The notes beneath the pieces were generated by a model. That model ran no database searches. It was not told where the DNA came from and worked only from the letters and a program-made list of their open reading frames with translations. Of a stretch of DNA of 64,000 nt, positions 40,455-47,284 are shown in pieces. The DNA comes from Flavobacteriales bacterium. Lineage in GTDB: Bacteria; Bacteroidota; Bacteroidia; Flavobacteriales_F; PHOS-HE28. The stretch is from positions 22,415 to 86,414 of the forward strand of contig JAGFIV010000050.1 in NCBI GenBank assembly GCA_024103275.1. Reading direction: 5' to 3'. Both the position numbers and the translations under genes were made by a program. Numbering within the stretch: position 1 is the first letter of the stretch; each line of letters begins with the position of its first letter.

Positions 40455-43292
40455 ATGGCGTACGACCACAAGAAGATCGAGGCGGAATGGCAGCACCGGT
40501 GGAAGGAGCAGAAGACCTTCCGCACGGAAACCGGGGGCACCCGGCCCAAGTACTACGTGCTCGACATGTTCCCCTACCCCAGCGGCGCCGGTCTGCATGT
40601 GGGACACCCGCTGGGCTACATCGCCAGCGACATCGTGGCCCGCTATAAGCGCCATTGCGGTTTCAACGTGCTGCATCCGATGGGTTACGACAGCTTCGGC
40701 CTGCCCGCCGAGCAGTACGCCATCCAAACGGGACAGCATCCCGCCAAGACCACCGAGGAGAACGCCGCCCGCTACCGCGCCCAGCTGGACCGCATCGGCT
40801 TCAGCTTCGACTGGGACCGCGAGGTGCGCACCAGCGATCCCGCCTTCTACAAGTGGACCCAGTGGATCTTCCTGCAGCTCTTCAACAGCTGGTACGATCC
40901 CCGCGCCGACAAGGCCCGGCCCGTCAGCGAACTGGTTGCGCGCTTTGAAAGCCAAGGCTGCCACGGGCAGGATGCCAGCGTGCTCACCGGCGATGTGGAG
41001 GAATTCATCGGCGAGTTCAGCGCGGCGGAATGGAACAGTTTCGACGAGCGCACCAAGCAGATGGTGCTTCAACGCTTCCGCTTGGCCTACCTCAGCGAGG
41101 CCTGGGTGAACTGGTGCCCGGCCCTGGGCACCGTGCTGGCCAACGATGAGGTAAAGGACGGCGTGAGCGAGCGCGGCGGCCACCCCGTGGAACGCAAGCG
41201 CATGCCGCAATGGAGCCTGCGCATCACCGCCTATGCCCAGCGCCTGCTCGATGGCCTGGACGGCCTGGACTGGAGCGAGAGCATCAAGGAGGCCCAGCGC
41301 AACTGGATCGGGCGGAGTGAAGGGGCCTCCGTGCGCTTTCCCATCGGCGACGACTTCATCGAGGTCTTCACCACCCGGCCCGACACGCTCTTCGGGGTCA
41401 GCTTCCTCACCCTGGCACCGGAGCATGTGCTCGTTCCCAAGTTCACCGCCCCGGAGCGCAAGGCCGAAGTGGAAGCCTACGTCTCCACGGCCAAGAACCG
41501 CAGCGAGCGCGAGCGCCAGGCCGAGGTGGACAAGGTGAGCGGCGTCTTCACCGGCAGCTACGCCAAGCATCCCTTCACCGGCGCCGACATCCCCGTGTGG
41601 GTGGGCGACTACGTGCTGGGCGGCTACGGCACCGGCGCGGTGATGGCCGTGCCCGGCGGCGACCAGCGCGACTGGCGCTTCGCCAAGCATTTCGGCCTGC
41701 CCATCATCGCGGTGACCGAAGGCGCCGACGTGGAGAAGGAGGCCGACGAGCGCAAGGACGCCACCATTTGCAGCGAAGGCTTCCTCAAGGGCCTGAAGGT
41801 GCCGCAGGCCATCCGCCGCGCCATCGAGGAGCTGGAGAAGATCGGTGCCGGCACCGGCAAGGTGAACTTCCGCCTGCGCGATGCCGCCTTCGGCCGCCAG
41901 CGCTACTGGGGCGAACCCATCCCCATCTTCTACAAGGACGACATCCCCTACCCGCTGCCGGAAAGCGCACTGCCGCTGGTGCTGCCGGAGGTGGACAAAT
42001 TCCTGCCCACCGAGAGCGGTGAGCCGCCGCTGGCCCGCGCCAAGAACTGGACCTACGAAGGCCATCCGCTGGAGACCACCACCATGCCCGGCTGGGCCGG
42101 CAGCAGCTGGTACTTCCTGCGCTACATGGACCCGAAGAACGCGGAGCGTTTCGCCTCCAAAGAGGCCATCGAACACTGGGGCCAGGTGGACTTATACGTG
42201 GGCGGCAGCGAGCACGCCACCGGCCACCTGCTCTACTTCCGCTTCTGGACCAAGTTCCTCCATGACCTCGGCCTGGTGCCCTTTGATGAACCCGCCAAGA
42301 AACTGGTGAACCAGGGGATGATCCAGGGAATCAGCATGATGGCCAAGGTGCAAGCATCCACCAAGGACGGTGAGGAACACTACCTCGTGGTGCCCCCCAA
42401 CAGCACGGCGGAAGGAACTTTTGAGCGCAACTACTTGGTGGATCATGTGGTGCTCCGCGACGGGAAGCATTGGATCGATGAGGCCGGAGCCGGGAAAACC
42501 CGTGATGTCGCGGCATTCCGAGGCTTCCACCTGAGTGCACCCAGCATCGAGCTCAAGCCCGTGGTCGAGAAGATGTCCAAGTCCAAGTTCAACGTGGTGA
42601 ACCCGGACGACATCATCGAGAAATACGGCGCGGACACGTTGCGGCTCTACGAAATGTTCCTGGGCCCCTTGGAGCAGAGCAAACCCTGGGACACCAACGG
42701 CATTGAAGGCACTTTCCGCTTCCTGAAGAAATTCTGGAACCTCTTCCACGTAGGAGCCGGCCAAGAACCATCCGTACCGTCGACCCACCGGGTCGACCCC
42801 ACTGCAGCCCTATCCGAGGAAGCTCCCTCCTCTGATGAATTGAAGATCCTGCACGCCACGCTGAAGAAGGTGACCGAGGACATCCCGAAGATGAGCTTCA
42901 ATACCTGCGTGTCGCAGTTCATGATCGCGGTGAACGAGCTGCACGCGCTGAAGTGCAACAAGCGTGCGGTGCTGGAGCCGCTCACCATCGCCTTGGCACC
43001 TTTCGCGCCGCACATCGCCGAGGAGCTTTGGCACCGCATGGGCCACGCGGAAAGCATCAGCACCGCTCCTTGGCCGCAGTGGGAGCAGCGCCACTTGGAG
43101 GAAAGCAGCTTCACCTACCCCATCAGCTTCAACGGCAAAATGCGCCTGCAGCTGGAATTCCCGCTGACGCTGGACGCCAAGGCCATGGAGGCCGCCGTGC
43201 TGGCCAACCCCGAAGTGCAGCAGCGCCTGGAGGGCAAGACCCCGAAGAAAGTGGTGGTGGTGCCCAAGCGAATCGTGAACATCGTGGTGTAA
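40455..43292 (+). CDS. leuS: leucyl-tRNA synthetase
   Basis: A 945-residue class-I aminoacyl-tRNA synthetase. The start at ATG 40455 (MAYDHKKIEAEWQHRWKEQK) is family-typical. The HIGH motif appears as HVGHPLGY near residue 48. The CP1 editing domain (TTRPDTLFGVSFLTLAPEH ... DQRDWRFAKHFGLPI) covers about 220-420. KMSKS is present near 710 (VEKMSKSKFNVVNPDDII), followed by the anticodon-binding helices. Oddity: after FWNLFHVGAG, at about residues 770-785, there is an extra Pro/Ser/Thr-rich piece (SVPSTHRVDPTA) encoded over a perfect GTCGACCC palindrome; the reading frame is intact. Confidence 0.97.
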   Translation: MAYDHKKIEAEWQHRWKEQKTFRTETGGTRPKYYVLDMFPYPSGAGLHVGHPLGYIASDIVARYKRHCGFNVLHPMGYDSFGLPAEQYAIQTGQHPAKTTEENAARYRAQLDRIGFSFDWDREVRTSDPAFYKWTQWIFLQLFNSWYDPRADKARPVSELVARFESQGCHGQDASVLTGDVEEFIGEFSAAEWNSFDERTKQMVLQRFRLAYLSEAWVNWCPALGTVLANDEVKDGVSERGGHPVERKRMPQWSLRITAYAQRLLDGLDGLDWSESIKEAQRNWIGRSEGASVRFPIGDDFIEVFTTRPDTLFGVSFLTLAPEHVLVPKFTAPERKAEVEAYVSTAKNRSERERQAEVDKVSGVFTGSYAKHPFTGADIPVWVGDYVLGGYGTGAVMAVPGGDQRDWRFAKHFGLPIIAVTEGADVEKEADERKDATICSEGFLKGLKVPQAIRRAIEELEKIGAGTGKVNFRLRDAAFGRQRYWGEPIPIFYKDDIPYPLPESALPLVLPEVDKFLPTESGEPPLARAKNWTYEGHPLETTTMPGWAGSSWYFLRYMDPKNAERFASKEAIEHWGQVDLYVGGSEHATGHLLYFRFWTKFLHDLGLVPFDEPAKKLVNQGMIQGISMMAKVQASTKDGEEHYLVVPPNSTAEGTFERNYLVDHVVLRDGKHWIDEAGAGKTRDVAAFRGFHLSAPSIELKPVVEKMSKSKFNVVNPDDIIEKYGADTLRLYEMFLGPLEQSKPWDTNGIEGTFRFLKKFWNLFHVGAGQEPSVPSTHRVDPTAALSEEAPSSDELKILHATLKKVTEDIPKMSFNTCVSQFMIAVNELHALKCNKRAVLEPLTIALAPFAPHIAEELWHRMGHAESISTAPWPQWEQRHLEESSFTYPISFNGKMRLQLEFPLTLDAKAMEAAVLANPEVQQRLEGKTPKKVVVVPKRIVNIVV
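42779..42797. repeat. palindrome GTCGACCC-ACC-GGGTCGAC inside leuS
   Basis: Eight-base perfect arms around ACC, within a linker of leuS that seems longer than usual. It resembles a short extragenic palindrome that has entered a coding region in frame. Confidence 0.55.
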
Positions 43293-43324
43293 TGGCGGGG
43301 CGGACGGCGGCCATGGAACGGGCT

Positions 43325-43339
43325 TGGCACGGCTCTTGC
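43325..43339 (+). promoter_or_regulatory. sigma-54-type promoter TGGCAC-N5-TTGC
   Basis: TGGCAC-GGCTC-TTGC matches the -24/-12 consensus, with GG and GC ten bases apart. The predicted start point, 12 bases beyond the GC, is about 43351, directly at ATG 43352 of the DUF3108 gene. An RpoN promoter and activator are inferred, not shown. Confidence 0.5.
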
Positions 43340-43351
43340 CAATGGCAGGTC

Positions 43352-44155
43352 ATGGCACAGCGATCTGTCATAGCCACCACGGCGGCCTGCCTGTTCTCCT
43401 TCGGCTTTGCCCAGAACGGCTCCGCACCTGAGCCCGCCCACGCGGAATTGCGCACCTTGGACCATCATGCCTTCGCCCCCGGCGAGAAGCTCACCTACGT
43501 GCTGCACTACGGCTGGCTCAATGCCGGCGTGGCCACCCTGGAGCTCAAGGAGTCGCAGGACATCGGCGGGCGCGATGTGCTGCACGCCGTGGGCAGGGGC
43601 GAAAGCATCGGCGCGTTCAAAACCTTCTACAAGGTGGACGACCGTTACGAAACCTACTTCGACCGCCAAGGGGTGTTCCCCTACATGTTCGTCCGCCGGG
43701 TGGATGAAGGCGGCTACCGTTTCAGCCAGGACTATGTGTTCATGCAGCGCCGCGGGCTGGTGACCACCCAGGAGAAGAAGACCTTCAACGTGCCCGCCCA
43801 CGTGCAGGACATGCTCAGTGCATTCTACTTCGCCCGCACCATTGACTTCTCCCACGCCAAGCCCGGCCAGGAGTTCGTCATCCCCACCTTCCTGGACAAT
43901 GAGCAGTGGGACCTGCGCATGCGCTACATCGGAAAGGAGACGATCAAGTTGCGCAACGGCAAGTACCGCTGCCTGAAGTTCCAGCCCGTGGTGCAGGAGG
44001 GGCGCATCTTCAAGACCAACGACGACCTCAACGTGTGGATCACCGATGATGCCAACCGCATCCCCGTGCTGGCGCAGGCCAAGGTGCTGGTGGGCTCGAT
44101 CAAGATGGAGCTGAGCGGCTACGAGGGCTTGGCCAATCCGATCGCCAAGCTGTGA
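43352..44155 (+). CDS. DUF3108 family exported protein
   Basis: A 267-residue exported protein. Three in-frame ATGs exist: 43292 (overlapping the leuS stop as TAATG), 43313 and 43352. The last was chosen because MAQRSVIATTAACLFSFGFAQ is a clean signal peptide and a sigma-54-like promoter ends right before it. The mature part matches DUF3108: GEKLTYVLHYGWLNAGVATLE near residue 45, then TFYKVDDRYETYFDR and a closing KMELSGYEGL. Family role unknown, probably periplasmic. Only 84 bases separate it from the M23 peptidase downstream. Confidence 0.85.
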   Translation: MAQRSVIATTAACLFSFGFAQNGSAPEPAHAELRTLDHHAFAPGEKLTYVLHYGWLNAGVATLELKESQDIGGRDVLHAVGRGESIGAFKTFYKVDDRYETYFDRQGVFPYMFVRRVDEGGYRFSQDYVFMQRRGLVTTQEKKTFNVPAHVQDMLSAFYFARTIDFSHAKPGQEFVIPTFLDNEQWDLRMRYIGKETIKLRNGKYRCLKFQPVVQEGRIFKTNDDLNVWITDDANRIPVLAQAKVLVGSIKMELSGYEGLANPIAKL

Positions 44156-44239
44156 CCGGGGCGCTTTTCCCGTCGGCCGTGTTGAAAATCCAAGGGCCGC
44201 ACAACCTTTTCCTCCGGATGCCGTTGCTTCATTCGCGAC

Positions 44240-45514
44240 ATGCGGAAAAACGTGGCGTGGGGCTTGGGCGGATTGGCGGTGGCCGCAGCGGCGATGGCCT
44301 ACTTGTTCATCGGGGTTGACCTGGCACCGCACCAGGAGTATGTGGAGGAAGCGGTCGTCGTGGAGGACACCTTGCCCGCACCGCCCAGCGCCTACGGGAT
44401 CCCGCTTTCCGGCTTCCGCGTGGAACGCGGCAAGGTGGCCCCCGGCAGCACGTTCAGCACCTTGTTGGCCCCCTTGGGCCTGGGTGCCTCGGCCGTCGAC
44501 AGCCTGGTGAAACTGGCAAAGCCCGTGTTCGACATCACCCGCATGCGCGCCGGGCACCCGATGGCCTTCATTCATCCGGAGGACACCACCCTGCCGCCTG
44601 CCTACTTCGTGTATGAATCGGACATGGTGAACCACGTGGTCTTCGACCTGCGGCCGCCCTATTCCGTGCGGATGGAAAAACGGCCGGTGCATACCGAGGA
44701 GCACAGCCTGAGCGTGGAAGTGACCGGCGCACTGTGGAACGACCTGGTGGATGCCGGTGCCAACCCGGCGCTGGCCGTGGAGCTCAGCCGCGTGTTCGCC
44801 TGGACGGTGGACTTCTACCGGATCCAGAAGGGCGACCGCTTCACCATGGTGTACCGGCAGCAAACGGTGGACGGCGAACCCTACGGCGAGCCGTTGCTGC
44901 TGGGCGTGCGCTATGAAGGGGCGAAGACCCAGGAGGCCTTCCTGTACGGCGCGCCGGGGAATGGCGGCGGCTATTACGATGGCGAGGGCAAAAGCCTGAA
45001 GAAGGCCTTCCTGGCCGCGCCCGTGAAATACTCGCGCATCTCATCCGGCTTCTCCCTGCGGCGCTTCCACCCCGTGCAAAAACGGATGAAGGCCCACCTG
45101 GGCACCGATTACGCGGCGCCATACGGAACGCCCATCCAGGCCGTGGGCGACGGCGTGGTGATCAAGGCCGGCTACACGGCCGGCAACGGCAAATACGTGA
45201 AGATCCGCCACAACAGCACCTACGAGACGCAATACCTGCACATGCGGAAGATCCTGGTGAAGCAGGGGCAGGTGGTCACCCAGGGGCAGACGATCGGCGA
45301 GGTGGGCAGCACCGGCCTGGCCACCGGCCCGCACGTGTGTTACCGGTTCTGGAAAAACGGGCGGCAGGTGGATCCCCGCAAGGAGGTGATGCCCAGCGCC
45401 GACCCGCTGAAGCCGTCGGAGCTGGCGGCCTTTGGCACGGTGCGCGACAAACTGCTGGCGCGGATGGACGCGGCAACCGCCGATGCGCGCAGCATGCGCG
45501 TGGCCAATTTCTGA
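44240..45514 (+). CDS. M23 family metallopeptidase (LytM-like)
   Basis: A 424-residue peptidase likely to cut peptidoglycan cross-links or to activate other hydrolases. It has an N-terminal membrane anchor or uncleaved signal (about 5-25), an acidic linker and a ~220-residue OapA/LysM-like region (VERGKVAPGSTFSTLLAPLG ... GDRFTMVYRQQ). The M23 domain is at about 265-380: HLGTDYAAPYGTPI holds the zinc His and Asp, YLHM is the catalytic piece, and GPHVCYRFWKNGRQVDP carries the last zinc His. All metal ligands are present. It lies downstream of the DUF3108 gene, probably in the same transcript. Confidence 0.93.
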   Translation: MRKNVAWGLGGLAVAAAAMAYLFIGVDLAPHQEYVEEAVVVEDTLPAPPSAYGIPLSGFRVERGKVAPGSTFSTLLAPLGLGASAVDSLVKLAKPVFDITRMRAGHPMAFIHPEDTTLPPAYFVYESDMVNHVVFDLRPPYSVRMEKRPVHTEEHSLSVEVTGALWNDLVDAGANPALAVELSRVFAWTVDFYRIQKGDRFTMVYRQQTVDGEPYGEPLLLGVRYEGAKTQEAFLYGAPGNGGGYYDGEGKSLKKAFLAAPVKYSRISSGFSLRRFHPVQKRMKAHLGTDYAAPYGTPIQAVGDGVVIKAGYTAGNGKYVKIRHNSTYETQYLHMRKILVKQGQVVTQGQTIGEVGSTGLATGPHVCYRFWKNGRQVDPRKEVMPSADPLKPSELAAFGTVRDKLLARMDAATADARSMRVANF

Positions 45515-45519
45515 GCGGT

Positions 45520-46497
45520 TCAGTCCACCTTCTTCACTGTCGCCCTATCGGTGATGTGCATGCGCAGCTTCCCGCACCGGAAGTTCGTATCCGACGTGGA
45601 TGACAGGGGCCACGCCTTCGCCCGGTCGAACTCCTCCACCGCCTCCTCGGCCCAGGTGCAAGCCGCCGTGTCCGCGCCTTGGGCGAAGGCGGCGTCCGCC
45701 ATGGCAGGGACCCACGTTGCGGCAGGCCGCACCACCACCCTGCGCATGGTGGCCTGCTTGGCATCCTGCCGGTCCAGGCCCGCATCCACGGTGGCGGGCA
45801 ATTCGGCATAGACCTGCCCCCAAGGGGCAAGCAGTTGCCTGTGGACCACCGCCTGCCGCTGGGATCCGGAAAGCGGGAAAGTGAGCCCGTAGGTGCGCAT
45901 GAAACGGTTTATTTCCAGCGATTGCGGAAAGATCATGGCACCGAGGATGGAGTCGGTGAGGAAATCGATGCGCGAGGCACTGAGCGGGCCGGCCTCGGTC
46001 CCTTGCCGCCTTGCCACGTCCTCCATCAGGCCCGGAAGGAGCTTGGTCATTACGGGGCGCAGCTTTTCCACGGTCCTCACCGCATCCACCTGTCCGCCCA
46101 CGGTCCCGTCCAAGGCCACCTCGAACCGCACGGGCAACCCGTTCAGCTTGGCATACAGGTCCTGCAGCGCGCGGTCCATGGCCTCCTGTCGGGCGCCGGT
46201 CCCGCTCCCGCCCAAAAGGGCCTTCAGGCGGCTTTGCGCCTCCAAGGCATCGGTGCGCAAGGTGCGGATCTCCAGTTCCATCCCGTACTTCCCTACCCGC
46301 ACCACCTCCAGGCGGTAGCTGGCATCCACCTTCACCTCGTGGCGGACGGAATCCAGGGTGAACCGTATGATCCGCCCGGTATCCACTTGGCGGAGTTCGC
46401 CCGCCTTCCAGGTGGGCAGGGTCTTGAGCGGGCCGGGCTGCGCGACGGCGGCAATGGAAAGGCTGGTCAAGGCGGGAAGCAGCAGGGATCTTTTCAT
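45520..46497 (-). CDS. exported protein of unknown function
   Basis: A 325-residue exported protein starting at ATG 46497 with signal peptide MKRSLLLPALTSLSIAAVAQ. It is a continuous alpha/beta sequence with no motif I recognise: long amphipathic strands (YRLEVVRVGKYGMELEIRTL), a helical middle with LYAKLNGLPVRFEVALDGTV, and a C-terminus with one Cys pair (TAACTWAEE and NFRCGKL). It could be one of the DUF-type periplasmic proteins common in Bacteroidota. It converges with the M23 peptidase, 5 bases apart, and is divergent from the thioesterase. Confidence 0.7.
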   Translation of the reverse strand: MKRSLLLPALTSLSIAAVAQPGPLKTLPTWKAGELRQVDTGRIIRFTLDSVRHEVKVDASYRLEVVRVGKYGMELEIRTLRTDALEAQSRLKALLGGSGTGARQEAMDRALQDLYAKLNGLPVRFEVALDGTVGGQVDAVRTVEKLRPVMTKLLPGLMEDVARRQGTEAGPLSASRIDFLTDSILGAMIFPQSLEINRFMRTYGLTFPLSGSQRQAVVHRQLLAPWGQVYAELPATVDAGLDRQDAKQATMRRVVVRPAATWVPAMADAAFAQGADTAACTWAEEAVEEFDRAKAWPLSSTSDTNFRCGKLRMHITDRATVKKVD

Positions 46498-46612
46498 GGC
46501 TGGCGGGCTATGGCCGCAAGTTGCGAAACACGGGCGAAGTGGCGGCCATGGGGCTCCACCGATTACCTTGGGGGCGCGGCCATGCGGCGAGACCTGCAAT
46601 CGGCCGGGAACC

Positions 46613-47161
46613 ATGAGCAAGGAATACAAGACGGTGGAGGAATCCGAGGTGGCCCTGTCGGTGTTGATGCTGCCGTCACACTCCAACTTCGGAGGCAAGA
46701 TCCACGGGGGTTACCTGCTCTCGTTGTTGGACCAAGTGGCCTTTGCCTGCGCCAGCAAGCACAGCGAAAACTACTGCGTGACGGCCAGCGTGGACGTGGT
46801 GAACTTCCTGCAACCCATTGAGGTGGGCGAGCTGGTGACGCTGAAGGCCTCGGTGAACTACGTGGGGCACAGCTCCATGATCGTGGGCATCCGCGTGGAG
46901 GCTGAGAACATCCGCACCGGTGCCCGCAAGCATTGCAACTCCTCCTATTTCACCATGGTGGCCAAGGATGATGCCGGCCACAACGCCCAAGTGCCCGGCC
47001 TGGTCCTGCGGAACAAACGCGAGATCTGCCGCTTCCTCAACGGGGCTGAGACCACGCGGAACAGGAACGGCAAGGGGCGTGCATCCTGCGACATCGACCT
47101 GGCCGGCGAAACCTACAAGAAGGACCTGGAGGGCCACCGGGTGAAGGTGGAACTACATTGA
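46613..47161 (+). CDS. acyl-CoA thioesterase, hotdog fold
   Basis: A 182-residue cytosolic thioesterase of the YciA/BACH type. The start at ATG 46613 (MSKEYKTVEESEVALSVLML) removes a long antisense-like extension. One hotdog domain is at about 14-130: NFGGKIHGGYLLSLLDQVAF contains the active-site helix, followed by CVTASVDVVNFLQPIEVGEL and the strand NSSYFTMVA. The C-terminal tail of ~50 charged residues is somewhat longer than in minimal members. The substrate is probably medium- or long-chain acyl-CoA. Confidence 0.9.
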   Translation: MSKEYKTVEESEVALSVLMLPSHSNFGGKIHGGYLLSLLDQVAFACASKHSENYCVTASVDVVNFLQPIEVGELVTLKASVNYVGHSSMIVGIRVEAENIRTGARKHCNSSYFTMVAKDDAGHNAQVPGLVLRNKREICRFLNGAETTRNRNGKGRASCDIDLAGETYKKDLEGHRVKVELH

Positions 47162-47188
47162 CACAGAGGCGAATACCGGGGCACATCC

Positions 47189-47217
47189 GGTCGACGACCT
47201 AGGTGCCTTCGTCGACC
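47189..47217. repeat. hairpin with GGTCGACGA / TCGTCGACC arms
   Basis: A nine-base perfect stem around an 11-base loop containing CCTAGG, just after the thioesterase gene. The GTCGACC core is shared with the palindrome inside leuS. It may act as a terminator or be a member of a short palindromic repeat family. Confidence 0.5.
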
Positions 47218-47234
47218 AAATCCAGGTGTTCGTC

Positions 47235-47265
47235 TTGCCTCGTGGGCTCCTTGGGGATACCTTTG
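47235..47265 (+). promoter_or_regulatory. promoter: -33 TTG and -7 TACCTTTG, 20-base spacing
   Basis: TTG at 47235-47237 and an exact TA-N2-TTTG at 47258-47265 with the normal Bacteroidota spacing. The ATG of the Ig-repeat T9SS gene is 19 bases further on. Confidence 0.6.
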
Positions 47266-47284
47266 CCGCACCAATCCTTCCATC

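Noticed and set aside
40323..42176. Long leftward extension of ftsX across leuS
   Set aside because: The extra ~600 codons are antisense to leuS; the conserved FtsX N-terminus starts at ATG 40322 with a promoter box just upstream.
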